Virus record (IMG/VR): IMGVR_UViG_3300048918_000089
Coordinates: 1 to 64,000 of that record
DNA: 64,000 nucleotides
Source of the DNA: a virus
Strand: one strand, 5' to 3'
Both the position numbers and the translations under genes were made by a program. The notes under the pieces were generated by a model. It had not been told where the DNA came from. It did not search any database and saw only the letters and a list, made by a program, of their open reading frames with translations. Positions 51,480 to 61,490 of the stretch are shown one piece after another. Positions within the stretch are counted from its first letter, which is position 1. Each line of letters begins with the position of its first letter.

Positions 51480-53480
51480 TTATGAAACTACGTCAGAAAA
51501 TTGCACTAGGTCAGACGGTGCCGACAGCACAGTGAAGTCTCTGAAGTGAATTGCCGTAGTCGGCGTCAGACCTGCGAGATAATGGCCGAATGACTGCTTT
51601 GTGACTCGCATGAAACGAACCTCCGTGCGTGATGCAACCTCAGCACCGTCAACATACGCGCGAATGATGGGTCCCTGCGCAGTAACACGAATCACTGAGC
51701 CCGCATGAAGAGGAGGAATTGCTACCTTGATCGCGTCGAGATCCGGATCGCTTCGGTTTGTCCCGAGCAACGCATCGGCATCATACACGCTAATTACACC
51801 CCACCAACCTGTTGGGCTCGCTGAATCTGGCCATGTTTCAAAATACACGGCCTGTTGCCTCGTGTTACTATCATCAACAAAGCGGGGTGAGATCCAAATG
51901 TCGTTAAAATAACCAGCACTTGCAAGACCACCTGTACGTACTTCACCCAGCGTGACGGACACATCAACATCACTGTATCCTGTGTCTACAGATTGTTCTG
52001 CCCAATACTCCGTTGTCGGATTTACGGTTGTGGCACCATCTGTTGTTCCGATGACGGGGAATGTGCCGTCTGTTGGGACGAATGTAAAGCCGCCGACCTC
52101 AGTAACACCTAGCGGTACATCGAAGCGACGAAGCGAATCGAATGCGACCAAGAAGGGAGCAGAGCCCGCAACGTTCTCAACCGCACCATCCAGAATCAAA
52201 TCTGAGAACACGCGGGTTCCCGCAGGGTGGGCCGAGTTCTTGTACTGCTCATACCACTGGTCAGTTGGGATGTGTGTCTGAATGACGTAGGCGTACTGCT
52301 GAATTTTCTTGTTGTCCTCGATCTTGCAGATATCCGAAAGGAAGCCCGCAGGCGAACGGAACTTTCCTGGATACGTCTTGACGAACCCAGTGTAGAAATC
52401 AATGTTTGCTGGTAGACCACCTGTGCGCGGCGGGGCAATCGACGTAGAGAATGTTGACGTTTGGAAGCGGTATCCCGATGCAAGAATCTTCAGCGCACCT
52501 AGATATCCCACTTCAGGCGCACCGTCATTAGCCGTGACGCGAAGGATCGCGCGGTTGTCGATGTTATTGCCCGCATACATGTCCTTACCGACGAGATCCA
52601 CCACATAGTCCTGCGCGAAGTATGCACCGCCCGCGCCCTGTTCGTCAATGATGAACGTTTCGCCGATACGAAACTTCGCACCCGGGGTCGTGATGTTATA
52701 TGACAGCAATTGCCGTGTGAGCGCACCGTACTCAATATCATTGTAGACGATGCGAATTTTCTGGTCAATGTCACCTGCTGTGGGTGCGAGCACATAGGTG
52801 TCATCGCAATAGCTTGAGAAGAAGTATCCGAGCCGCGTGAGGCCAAAGATTTCTTCCAGATCAATCGCTGTCTGAATCTGTTCGGCATCTGCCGACACGT
52901 CGAGCGTGAAGATGTAGGGATCGTTGGTGCCCGTAACTGACGAAACCTCAGCCGCAATTTCGAGCGGGCGGACACCCACCTGTGGGACATAGCGGAAGAA
53001 GCGCAGGATGACCCGCTTCGACACGAGGTCAAAGGGATCTGCTGAATAATCTTCGGTGTCAATCTTGATAGTCCGACGCTTCTCCCATCGACCGTCTGAC
53101 GCGCGCAAGATGAACTGACCTGGATACTGAACCTTTACCAGATCATTAAACATCATGCGGAAGAAGAGTTCGGTTGCTTGCTCCGATCCCTTTGTTGAAT
53201 AGTACTGGTCGACCTGCTTAATCAGCGTGCGATTTGCAATCAACGCCTGTTCGGAAATGTCGCTCGCATACTGAGCACGCATCTTCGTGACAAATTCATC
53301 TAGCGTTGAATCAACGTCTATCCAATCTGGGGCTGAATTGAGCAGAGCCTGGGGCTGCGACTCCTGTTCGAGGAACCGGTAGTACGCCTCTAGGAAGGTC
53401 ACAAATCCGGGATACTCATCCCGGACAAATGCGGGGAGTTGCCCCGCAACTAGCTGTGCAACCTTGACCTTAATGGACAT
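51480..53480 (-). CDS. gp7-like baseplate wedge protein with C-terminal jelly-roll-like module
   Basis: This protein is in the gene 7 position between 6 and 8. The start with LVAGQLPAFVRDEYPGFVTF and YYRFLEQESQPQ, then DQYYSTKGSEQATELFFRMM and QFILRASDGRWEKRRTI, is typical of aquatic T4-like wedge proteins annotated as gp7-like. At 666 aa it is shorter than T4 gp7 (1032). Residues ~499-666 are a separate strand-rich domain with ISPRFVD, ASPTG and GSVIRV, shared with the end of gp15 in this window. The assignment to gp7 is by position. Confidence 0.78.
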   Translation of the reverse strand: MSIKVKVAQLVAGQLPAFVRDEYPGFVTFLEAYYRFLEQESQPQALLNSAPDWIDVDSTLDEFVTKMRAQYASDISEQALIANRTLIKQVDQYYSTKGSEQATELFFRMMFNDLVKVQYPGQFILRASDGRWEKRRTIKIDTEDYSADPFDLVSKRVILRFFRYVPQVGVRPLEIAAEVSSVTGTNDPYIFTLDVSADAEQIQTAIDLEEIFGLTRLGYFFSSYCDDTYVLAPTAGDIDQKIRIVYNDIEYGALTRQLLSYNITTPGAKFRIGETFIIDEQGAGGAYFAQDYVVDLVGKDMYAGNNIDNRAILRVTANDGAPEVGYLGALKILASGYRFQTSTFSTSIAPPRTGGLPANIDFYTGFVKTYPGKFRSPAGFLSDICKIEDNKKIQQYAYVIQTHIPTDQWYEQYKNSAHPAGTRVFSDLILDGAVENVAGSAPFLVAFDSLRRFDVPLGVTEVGGFTFVPTDGTFPVIGTTDGATTVNPTTEYWAEQSVDTGYSDVDVSVTLGEVRTGGLASAGYFNDIWISPRFVDDSNTRQQAVYFETWPDSASPTGWWGVISVYDADALLGTNRSDPDLDAIKVAIPPLHAGSVIRVTAQGPIIRAYVDGAEVASRTEVRFMRVTKQSFGHYLAGLTPTTAIHFRDFTVLSAPSDLVQFSDVVS

Positions 53481-55381
53481 TACATGCTCTCAATGATGGG
53501 GATGGCCGTGACTGTGACACCTGCTGAAACTCCCGCTACGTTATTTAGCCCGTTCTTGTCCAGGCGCAGAATAAGATTCCTTGAGGGAGCAGGTGCCGTT
53601 GCAGTCGCAACCAAGACTGTGTTGTTGAGGATCGCTGGGGAAATGTCGTAATGTCCATCCTGTGGGACGCCGTAGAGAATCACACCCACCGCACCGACTG
53701 GGTAGTCGCGCACATAGAGGTCCGAGATGTTGACCACGCCCGTCTCGTAATTCACACTGCCATAGTTATCTGAGATAACCTGACCGGTTGTCGCATCAAT
53801 CAGCTTCAGCACGCCTGCTGTCGGATCGACGCCGAACGTCTCTGTCGGCACATCCTGAATGAAGACCGCAGAGTTGATAATTGAATTGCCGATTGAGGTG
53901 AAGAAGTTTGATGACCGCAGACTGCGCGGTTCCAGCGACGTGTTGAACGTCGTGGTTACGTCCGTATCAAGAAACTTGACCGGCTGAATCAGCTTGTTCA
54001 GCCGCAGAGAAACCTGCACGCCGATGATCGAAGGATCAACACCATCCAATACCGACAAGAGCTTTGAGTAATACATGGTCTTGTCGAGCGTCGAAACTTC
54101 GTTGTCGAAGTACGAGGTGATGCGATTCACAATCAAGGCACGCATCTGGCCAGCATCAAGTGTCGTCGTGAGCGTGCTGTACTTCACATCAACATTCATG
54201 CCGATGAAGAGGTATTCAGGCTCAACAAACTCATGCTGGAGAGTGAGCATTGACCGCGGTCCCACGATGTTGTTAATGATGTTCGACTTGTCTGCCTCTG
54301 ACAGGACGTATTCATCGACCGTATCAATCGAGATGAAGACCTTTCCGTAGATAGGAGGCATGTTGTCCTCGCCACCCCAGACTGAGATGCCCTTGACGAA
54401 TGGGAACATCGACTTGATAAGGGTCTTGTAATCCTGTGCCGTCACGGCACGATTGCGCGTTGCATTTAGCCGCGGTGCATTGAAGCGAATCGAATCAATG
54501 TCCTCAGCAGGAGCACCGCCCGCAGCAGAGAGGACAATATCCACCACTACGTCAGCGGCACCCGGGAACACCGACGCGAGCGCAAAGACGCTCGCACCAT
54601 TCGCGCCACTTGTGGCTGACGTCTGGAAGTATTCAACATAGACGACATTGCCCACTTCAAGCTGCGCGCCCAGAATATCATTGCCGAATTGAATCTGATA
54701 CCGTCCCGTCGGAGTCTCTTCAACCCAGAACACCTTTGATGTGGGCAGCAGATCAACAATCGTATCCGTCTTGGTATACACTTCACCATTCACTGAATCT
54801 GATGCGGGCGCGACAATGACGCCCATCGTCGTTGTATCAATGTTCGGGGTAGGCAGCAAGAACGGTCCCGAGACCGTATCCTGAATGACTGTGAACTGCG
54901 CACCGAGACGAATGCCCTCAATGAGTTCAACCGCAGGGAACACGTACTGGTTATTGACCTGGTCGTAGATCGCAGAGTATGTTTCCTTCGGATAGAACGT
55001 GTATCCAAAATCATCAACCAACGTCGCAAACGCGGTCGTCTTGGGGAGCGTAATGATAGGCTCGGGTGTTGAACTCGACGGTGTGACCGTCAAGGAGACC
55101 GTCGCATGGGCCGCACGTCCTGAACGAGGAATGTAGCCCAGCGTCTTGGCATGGGACACGACCGATGACCGCTTGATTGCCGTGTCAATGAACATTTCAT
55201 TGGCAAGCAAGTGTGCGAGCATAGCATTGTAGGACGTGTTGTACGCCAGCACGTCAAGCAAGACCGACATGGTTGAACCTTCAAAGTCGTAGTCCGCAAG
55301 TTCATTCTGACCCTTGAGGAACGTCTTGAGGTTTCCCTTGATGGTTTCAAAGTCTAGCTCGGTTAGCCGAATGTCAGCCAT
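53480..55381 (-). CDS. 6: Baseplate wedge protein gp6
   Basis: This is the core wedge protein that dimerises around the hub, 633 aa (T4 660). It has the typical start ADIRLTELDFETIKGNLKTF, then DYDFEGSTMSVLLDVLAYNT and FIDTAIKRSSVVSHAKTLGY. Later blocks include RNRAVTAQDYKTLIKSMFP and YGKVFISID. It overlaps gene 7-like (1 base) and gene 25 (1 base). Confidence 0.97.
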   Translation of the reverse strand: MADIRLTELDFETIKGNLKTFLKGQNELADYDFEGSTMSVLLDVLAYNTSYNAMLAHLLANEMFIDTAIKRSSVVSHAKTLGYIPRSGRAAHATVSLTVTPSSSTPEPIITLPKTTAFATLVDDFGYTFYPKETYSAIYDQVNNQYVFPAVELIEGIRLGAQFTVIQDTVSGPFLLPTPNIDTTTMGVIVAPASDSVNGEVYTKTDTIVDLLPTSKVFWVEETPTGRYQIQFGNDILGAQLEVGNVVYVEYFQTSATSGANGASVFALASVFPGAADVVVDIVLSAAGGAPAEDIDSIRFNAPRLNATRNRAVTAQDYKTLIKSMFPFVKGISVWGGEDNMPPIYGKVFISIDTVDEYVLSEADKSNIINNIVGPRSMLTLQHEFVEPEYLFIGMNVDVKYSTLTTTLDAGQMRALIVNRITSYFDNEVSTLDKTMYYSKLLSVLDGVDPSIIGVQVSLRLNKLIQPVKFLDTDVTTTFNTSLEPRSLRSSNFFTSIGNSIINSAVFIQDVPTETFGVDPTAGVLKLIDATTGQVISDNYGSVNYETGVVNISDLYVRDYPVGAVGVILYGVPQDGHYDISPAILNNTVLVATATAPAPSRNLILRLDKNGLNNVAGVSAGVTVTAIPIIESM

Positions 55382-55779
55382 TAGCGCAGCCTCTTGAGAA
55401 TCGTTGAGAATGTGACAGGTGTGCCAATCCCAACGATGTTGAAATTGATTGTGACAGCGTATGCCGACTCGTCATAGTACGGAACAACGTCCAGTGAAAT
55501 GAGTTGAGCACGAGGCTCATCATTCTGGATGACCCGCTCAATCGCCTGCTTGAGCATGTTGGTCGTGATCGGATCAATGGGCTCAAACAACAGGCGATAG
55601 AGAGGCGACCCCCGCTCGGGATGAAACAGGCGTTCATAGAAGCTGGTCATGAGGAGCAACTTCATCGACTGCTTGACCGCGTTCACGTCCGTGACCCTAG
55701 ACACGTCTCGCGTTACCGGATGCGGTGCGAGACCTAGCTGAAGATCCTTGTAGAGTCGAACTGGGTTTCCGATGGCCAT
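55381..55779 (-). CDS. 25: Baseplate wedge protein gp25
   Basis: gp25 is a lysozyme-like-fold baseplate protein that helps start sheath assembly. The 132-aa protein has RDVSRVTDVNAVKQSMKLLL, the FHPERGSPLYRLLFEP block and NDEPRAQL, the usual EPR-type motif. The length equals T4 gp25 (132 aa). An AATAAATAA sequence just upstream overlaps the gp5 stop. Confidence 0.97.
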   Translation of the reverse strand: MAIGNPVRLYKDLQLGLAPHPVTRDVSRVTDVNAVKQSMKLLLMTSFYERLFHPERGSPLYRLLFEPIDPITTNMLKQAIERVIQNDEPRAQLISLDVVPYYDESAYAVTINFNIVGIGTPVTFSTILKRLR

Positions 55780-55790
55780 ACCGTTATTTA

Positions 55791-58319
55791 TTAGGCTAGC
55801 TGTGAGTACAGCTTATTGAAGTTGTCGATTCTCTGTGCCAGTCCGTTTGCACCACCGTTAACGACCTTCGTGACAGCCGTCACCGCCTGAACGTCTGATC
55901 CCGCGTCTGCCTTGGGATTTGCGTTGTGCGTTGACCAGAACCACGCTGCGGAGAGCAGGGGATACTTCGTTGCAACCAGATCGGGGTTTGCGACAATATC
56001 ATCCGACACATACCGAGCGAATGCACGATAGTTGTCCTTTCCTGTCAACTGAATGTAGCCGCGACCACGATACTTGTACCCGTCGCCTGATGCTTCTGAA
56101 CCGTTGCCCAGACGATCTGCATATGCACGGTTCGCGATTTTCTCGGGCTGATGTTCGTATGCCGCAGCCTGAGCAGGCGTGAAGTGCGTTGGGAACGTCT
56201 TGAGGAGTGCCACAGCCTTGTAGTCGAGTTTTTCAGTTGTCGCAGTGAAGTCCTGCGACTCCTGCTTGATCTGCGCGATGAAGTGCGCAAGACGGAGAGG
56301 CGTATTGATACCGAACTTGTCAATGACCGACGGTAGTTCATCCAACACCTTCTGCGGTACTGAGCCCTTGAGCTTTTCGAGTGCGTCTGTCATTTCATCT
56401 GGAATGGTTGTGGGAACAGGCTCTGCTGTCGGCTTGCATCCCGGTGGGAGAACGTAGCCCGAGATACGCTCGCGCTTCGCCGTCTTGAGGAAGCAACCAC
56501 ATCCGTTTCTGGAGAAGCCGCCACCTGATGTGTTACCTTCAATCGACGTGAGGTATTCATCTGAGTCAATTGAGACGACGATACCTGTATGATTTTCCTT
56601 ACCTTCGGCACCGTACAGAATTGCAGCACCCGGGCACGGTGCCTTTGAGTACAGTCCATTCTGCTTGGCCCATGATGCAAAGCCTGCGACTGTCGCAATC
56701 TTCGGTGCTTGAATGCCCGCCTGTGACCACCAGTCAATAACGGCACCCATGCACCAGTAGTAGCCCGATCCTGTTGCCCTCACCTGCGCCTGATTGTTGA
56801 GCCCCGCCGACTGCATCATTTCATCAATGCGCCCAGGGAGACCCTTCGCGAGTTCACCACCACCTGCACGACCGCCATAGTTGAGGCCGAAACCGCCCGT
56901 CGCTTGTGTGCCCGTCTCAAGAATACCTACATCCTTCTTGGCAGCCTCGATGATAGCGAGCCCAATCGGACAGTCAGTCTGCGGTGGTGTATCATCTGCA
57001 GGCGCTGCTGGAACCGACGCCTTCTCATTTGTGTCAAGTTCATCCTGCTTGAGCGCCGCGTATTCATCTGACGTGTGGATCTGACTATCCTCAGCAATCT
57101 TCTTCTCGACCGTCGCTGCCTGACGATCTTCGGCCGTCATTGTGAATGCTGGCGTCTTGAGATTCACTGCACTCGGATTCAACTTGTTCGTTGCAGATGG
57201 CACATCAGCATCATCCGCAGTTGCCGCAACCGGTGCAATACCCGGCATCAGGGAGAGGCCGAATCCGTTGACGACCGCGCCGCCACCTGAGTTCAACACC
57301 GACGTTGCCTTACCGTAGAGCAGGAGCGCAGCGCCTGACTTCACATTCAACACGCCCGACGAATAGGCCGAGAACGTATGAGTTGCCTTGAGATTGAGGT
57401 CCTCACCTTGCACACTAAAGCTCTTGGACTTCATCTGGATTGCGTCGCCCGCTGCAATGCGCAGGGTGCCTGCAACGTTCAGTTCCATGTCCTTGTGCAC
57501 CTTGGCCGTCAATCCACCCTGCACTTCGAGGTCACAGTCATTCTGGACGAGTACGCGGCACGCACCTGCAACGGTCAGTGAAGCAGAACCTTGTACGAGG
57601 ATGTGTCCATTCCGTTCAATGATCTGGTAGTCGTCACCGACGATACGCCGCACCATTGTGCCATAGGCATCAATCTCGACAAACGATCCCTTCATATGAT
57701 ACAGCTGGATACGCTCAGCACCAGGCGTATCATCAAACTCGACAACGTGTCCCGACTCAGTAGCGGTTACATGATTGAAGGGATACTTTGCACCGTACGG
57801 AACTTGCGGCTGATCCCACGTCTCACCCGTATTCGCCTGCGGGATCTTGACTGCGCGAGTGTCCTTCTTCTTGCCGACAGGAGTATCAGCGAGGCCCTGT
57901 GCGCGCGCAAGCCGATTCGTGTCGGGCTCACCTCGCAGTTGCTGGAGTGGATACTTCTTGTTTGGGTCAGTGAAGCCCGAATCAGCAGTCAGTGAGCGGT
58001 AGTAATCATCCTGTGGGATACCACCGACCGTGCCCATCATGACAGGCTCTTGACAATCGTCACCATCTCGGAAGAAGCCCATGACGGTCGTACCCTCAAC
58101 GGGGCCGACGGGTGCAGTGCCGATACCAGTCATGGCAGCGGACGTAATAGGCTGAAGCGGATACGCCCATGGAAGATCAACAGTCGGTAGTTCTTGCTTC
58201 GACTGATTGTGGTATCCCATGATGCGGACACGGCACCGTCCTAGAAAGAGCGGATCATTCCGATCTTCTACGACCCCCATCCACCAGAAGAACCCACCGT
58301 TATTGTACAGGTTAATCAT
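55791..58319 (-). CDS. 5: Baseplate hub/spike protein gp5 with two lytic domains (CHAP-like and GH19-like)
   Basis: The 842-aa protein begins with the gp5 OB domain (FFWWMGVVEDRNDPLFLGRC). The middle (~200-400) is the beta-helix spike with many Val/Ser repeats. From about residue 440 there is a CHAP-like amidase part: GSGYYWCMGAVIDWW with the Cys, ENHTGIVVSID with the His, and SIEGNTS. From about 650 there is a GH19 chitinase-like lysozyme: AHFIAQIKQESQDF and YRGRGYIQLTGKDNY. T4 gp5 has one internal lysozyme; here two enzymes come after the spike. The two domains probably cut peptide and glycan bonds of the cell wall at injection. Confidence 0.93.
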   Translation of the reverse strand: MINLYNNGGFFWWMGVVEDRNDPLFLGRCRVRIMGYHNQSKQELPTVDLPWAYPLQPITSAAMTGIGTAPVGPVEGTTVMGFFRDGDDCQEPVMMGTVGGIPQDDYYRSLTADSGFTDPNKKYPLQQLRGEPDTNRLARAQGLADTPVGKKKDTRAVKIPQANTGETWDQPQVPYGAKYPFNHVTATESGHVVEFDDTPGAERIQLYHMKGSFVEIDAYGTMVRRIVGDDYQIIERNGHILVQGSASLTVAGACRVLVQNDCDLEVQGGLTAKVHKDMELNVAGTLRIAAGDAIQMKSKSFSVQGEDLNLKATHTFSAYSSGVLNVKSGAALLLYGKATSVLNSGGGAVVNGFGLSLMPGIAPVAATADDADVPSATNKLNPSAVNLKTPAFTMTAEDRQAATVEKKIAEDSQIHTSDEYAALKQDELDTNEKASVPAAPADDTPPQTDCPIGLAIIEAAKKDVGILETGTQATGGFGLNYGGRAGGGELAKGLPGRIDEMMQSAGLNNQAQVRATGSGYYWCMGAVIDWWSQAGIQAPKIATVAGFASWAKQNGLYSKAPCPGAAILYGAEGKENHTGIVVSIDSDEYLTSIEGNTSGGGFSRNGCGCFLKTAKRERISGYVLPPGCKPTAEPVPTTIPDEMTDALEKLKGSVPQKVLDELPSVIDKFGINTPLRLAHFIAQIKQESQDFTATTEKLDYKAVALLKTFPTHFTPAQAAAYEHQPEKIANRAYADRLGNGSEASGDGYKYRGRGYIQLTGKDNYRAFARYVSDDIVANPDLVATKYPLLSAAWFWSTHNANPKADAGSDVQAVTAVTKVVNGGANGLAQRIDNFNKLYSQLA

Positions 58320-59711
58320 TTAGACCTGAGAATGAAATGAATCCTTCGCAACTTCTAGCGTCATCGTGTGCTTGCCCGTGAGCGAGAAGTTGTGACGGAT
58401 TGCTGTCACGAGGTAGAGACCCGAGAGAATCGGGTCGAAGTTCTGCGAGAACTCGGGGCTTGATGATCCACCCTTCGGAAGACGGATGTACACAAGGCGC
58501 CCCACTTCAATGTCAGTACGGCCAGGGACCTGCATCTCAAAGCGCACTGACGACAAATCCTGAAGGAGCGAGTTCCGCTGGAGTGCAAACTGCTCGACGT
58601 TGTTGTCGGGATTCTTATCACCGAACATCTTGTGCTGCTTGGACCTAAATCCCCGATACGAATTGGGTGACCGCAATGTCGAGCCCGCGAACGTGGGTGT
58701 TCCTGCCTGCAGATCCTGCACGACACTATTACCCGCTACGCGATATGATTCGAGGTGATTGAACTTGCTGAACTGTGTGAAGTAATCCCACTGATGCTCG
58801 CGATACCGCTTGAGCGTGAGATCGTGGGTAATCAACGTCCCTGCATAGTACCCGAAGTCCTGTGCCTTCAACCAATCAGATGCTTCAGGAAATGCGAGCG
58901 TCTGGATGATCGAATACTGGCGGAATACATCGGGCGGCGCGTATGAGAATCCTGAATTGTCACGAATGGCCGCTTCAGCGAAGTAATACTCGGCAAAGAT
59001 TTGCTGTGCATTCCGCTGGGTCGAGATGACGTCCTCAATTGAACCACAATAGAATGACTTGTTTGATTCCCAGAAGAGGACATTCGGCGCATTGCCTTGA
59101 TCGGAGATGGCGCGCGTGCAGACCCAATTAATGAGCTTGAGCGGAGTCCAGTAGGGCGAGACAACCTTAACCTGTGTGCGATGATTCGCGATGAAGCGGA
59201 GTTCAGAGACAGCGGGGCCTGCACGGAGATAGCGAGGATACTGCAGGTACGTCTGGAACACCTTCCGGATGATCGTGTCCGTCGCGCCCTCGTATGCGCG
59301 AGAGATGGGCATGACGTTATCCATCACACCTTCGGGGGACATGAGCATGAGAGTATAGACCTGCTGCTTCGTGTCGAGGACGCGGTGCTTCACGCCCACT
59401 ACGGCCATCGTGCGCTGAATGAATGAATTGAGTGTCGGCGTCTTGATACGGAATGTGATTGCCTCTCCGCCCATGATGGGGAGCATTGACACCAGCCCAG
59501 CCGCATCGGATAGCTCCAATTCGCCCATCATGACGTTGGCGAAGAGGTCTTCATAGAGGACAAGATTGAGGGCAAAGTTCTTAATCTCAACATCCTGACC
59601 GTTCTTGGTCAGGATCATCTCCTCAATGTACACATCACCCGCAGCTTGGACAGACTCCGCAGCACCTGCACCCTCTGTCGGAACTGCGGCCGTATTAGAG
59701 GTTTCGGCCAT
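58320..59711 (-). CDS. 27: Baseplate central hub protein (gp27-like)
   Basis: The 463-aa protein lies exactly between gp53 and gp5, where aquatic T4-like phages carry a gp27-like hub. It shows ILTKNGQDVEIKNFALNLVL and YEDLFANVMMGELELSDAAG, then NHLESYRVAGNSV-type middle and EVGRLVYIRLPKGG with DPILSGLYLVTAIRHNF at the end. The last block matches hub and VgrG-like tail spike bases. It overlaps gp53 by one base and precedes gp5 directly. Confidence 0.82.
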   Translation of the reverse strand: MAETSNTAAVPTEGAGAAESVQAAGDVYIEEMILTKNGQDVEIKNFALNLVLYEDLFANVMMGELELSDAAGLVSMLPIMGGEAITFRIKTPTLNSFIQRTMAVVGVKHRVLDTKQQVYTLMLMSPEGVMDNVMPISRAYEGATDTIIRKVFQTYLQYPRYLRAGPAVSELRFIANHRTQVKVVSPYWTPLKLINWVCTRAISDQGNAPNVLFWESNKSFYCGSIEDVISTQRNAQQIFAEYYFAEAAIRDNSGFSYAPPDVFRQYSIIQTLAFPEASDWLKAQDFGYYAGTLITHDLTLKRYREHQWDYFTQFSKFNHLESYRVAGNSVVQDLQAGTPTFAGSTLRSPNSYRGFRSKQHKMFGDKNPDNNVEQFALQRNSLLQDLSSVRFEMQVPGRTDIEVGRLVYIRLPKGGSSSPEFSQNFDPILSGLYLVTAIRHNFSLTGKHTMTLEVAKDSFHSQV

Positions 59712-60217
59712 TAGCTATTCACTTCGTTCTTGAAATTCTGTAGGAACTGTGCGAGATACTTGGGATCAATCAGGACGATTGACCGCTTGTTGTCATTCTC
59801 GCGAATCTCATAATCCCAATTTGTGATGGGGATTAGGTCAGCCTGTGCGTAGAGCGGTACCGACTCCTCTGCAATCTCGGTACCCGTAAACGCGAGCTCC
59901 GTATGATGGAGTGCGTAAATATCATCGTATGCGGCAAGGGCCTTTGCCTCAAGATCGCTCTGCGACAGCGGCCACTCATTGCGCGGATCAACGATGTTGT
60001 TGAGGAGAAGAATCACCCAATAATATGTAGCGGCACCATACACATCAAAGGCAACAGTCTCGGGGCGATCGCCGTCCTTGATCTGATAGGGGAGAAGCAT
60101 CGCCGCGTACTTGACGAATCGCTGTCCGACACCTACACGGATAAAGAAGTCGGTGATGACTTTCTGTTCGTCACCGACCTTTGCGAGGAAGCGCGGGAAC
60201 TGCTGAAAGTAGTCCAT
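59711..60217 (-). CDS. 53: Baseplate wedge protein gp53
   Basis: This 168-aa wedge protein clamps neighbouring wedges. The start YFQQFPRFLAKVGDEQKVIT, then FRETVAFDVYGAATYYWVIL-like and NNIVDPRNEWPLSQSDLE, are characteristic. It ends with NKRSIVLIDPKYLAQFLQNF. The length is close to T4 gp53 (196). It is coupled to gene 48 by a one-base overlap. Confidence 0.95.
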   Translation of the reverse strand: MDYFQQFPRFLAKVGDEQKVITDFFIRVGVGQRFVKYAAMLLPYQIKDGDRPETVAFDVYGAATYYWVILLLNNIVDPRNEWPLSQSDLEAKALAAYDDIYALHHTELAFTGTEIAEESVPLYAQADLIPITNWDYEIRENDNKRSIVLIDPKYLAQFLQNFKNEVNS

Positions 60218-61473
60218 TAGAATCCTTGCTTGATGCGTTCAGCCGTGAGCATTTCCATTTCAACGAACGTCAGGTTCATGAAGATTTCTGTGGGCGCCCC
60301 TTCCATGTCCTGGAACGTCAGGAAGTCCTGACCCCCAAACTCAACCTTCATGTCAGTAAGCGCGCATGAGGTAATCTTGTGGAGGTGTTCATTCTCATTA
60401 TCCTTATAGTAATGGATGATGTTGAACTCAGCAGGATAGACGAGGTAATACTTCGACGGATCAACGACGGGGTGCATGTACGTCTTGAAAGACCGAATGA
60501 TCCGCTGCACTTGGTTGTACTCAAGTGCAGACTTTGGTGCAAAAATGTACTCAAAGGAAAACTTGCGCATGCCCATCGAACGGAACAACTGTTCCTTGTG
60601 GGGATTGTTCACACGCGACTCAGCCTTTTCAACGAACGAACGGAAGTCGAATCCTAGACCGACAAGCTTCGGAAGCATCGCCGCCTTCAGGATTGCTTCA
60701 CGTGCCATGAAGGACATGAAACCTGTGCGCCCTGCCTGCGCGATAGACCCGATCGACCCCAGATCCTGGTCAGACCAATTCGCCGAATACTCCGTCGAGG
60801 GCTTCGATTGGATATGGAGCGCGATGCATTCCTTGAGGAGCACGTGCGGCTGCCGATTCAGAAGCTTGTCCGCTGTCCCACCTGCCGCATTGCCCGCTGC
60901 GAGACCCGCGGTACCCACGATAGAACCCTGTAGAAGTTTTGCCCCCGCACCTGCAAAATCACCCGCGACAGCAGCACCACCCGCCTTGGCAACTGACACA
61001 AGCGCAAGAGACGCACCAAGTGCCTGTCCTGCAATTGGGAGCACGTCTATATTGGCCGTGTTGATTCGGTTCAGAGAGGTGGGGTCATAGTATGCCCGCG
61101 CAGCAGAATCACCACCCGCTTGGTCAAGTCGCGACTGCGGGATGTTGATGAAGAACATGACGTAATGAGGATTCTCGTCATTTCCCAACTCGGCAGGATA
61201 TCGGTGAACCTGCAGGGTTGAATCGGTCAGAGGTCCCTGAGAGGCAACGGTCGCGCGAGAGACGGTCGTGAGCATCTTGCCGTCAGGACCCAAGAGCGTC
61301 TTGGGCTGGGCGCCGATCGCTGTCGCATTCTTGATTTGGTTACTGATCTCCTGAAAGCCGCTGACCTCCGCGTTTACTCCTTCTGTCAACTTGTCTTTCG
61401 CCAACTGAAAGGCAGACTGACCGAGGAGACTGAAGTCCTGCGGAATTTCTGGCTGTGGTAGTGGTCCGGGCAT
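60217..61473 (-). CDS. 48: Baseplate tail-tube cap gp48
   Basis: This 418-aa protein carries the gp48 C-terminal pattern: RKFSFEYIFAPKSALEYNQV, IIRSFKTYMHPVVDPSKYYL, DMKVEFGGQDFLTFQDMEG-APTEIFMNLTFVEMEML. The long N-terminal half is Ala/Gly-rich and predicted disordered or helical (LVSVAKAGGAAVAGDFAGAG), more than in T4 gp48 (364 aa). It caps the hub and is the base of the tail tube with gp54. A late-promoter-like CATAAATA lies 43 bases upstream. Confidence 0.88.
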   Translation of the reverse strand: MPGPLPQPEIPQDFSLLGQSAFQLAKDKLTEGVNAEVSGFQEISNQIKNATAIGAQPKTLLGPDGKMLTTVSRATVASQGPLTDSTLQVHRYPAELGNDENPHYVMFFINIPQSRLDQAGGDSAARAYYDPTSLNRINTANIDVLPIAGQALGASLALVSVAKAGGAAVAGDFAGAGAKLLQGSIVGTAGLAAGNAAGGTADKLLNRQPHVLLKECIALHIQSKPSTEYSANWSDQDLGSIGSIAQAGRTGFMSFMAREAILKAAMLPKLVGLGFDFRSFVEKAESRVNNPHKEQLFRSMGMRKFSFEYIFAPKSALEYNQVQRIIRSFKTYMHPVVDPSKYYLVYPAEFNIIHYYKDNENEHLHKITSCALTDMKVEFGGQDFLTFQDMEGAPTEIFMNLTFVEMEMLTAERIKQGF

Positions 61474-61482
61474 GGGGCTCCA

Positions 61483-61490
61483 ATAAATAT
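61483..61490 (+). promoter_or_regulatory. Late-promoter-like box (ATAAATAT) for gene 4
   Basis: The plus strand reads CCAATAAATATCG, 31 bases upstream of the gp4 ATG and in the divergent gap to gene 48. Confidence 0.55.

Noticed and set aside
55783-55795. AATAAATAA as a late promoter for gene 25
   Set aside because: It overlaps the gp5 stop and lies too close to the gp25 ATG to give a leader with a ribosome-binding site.
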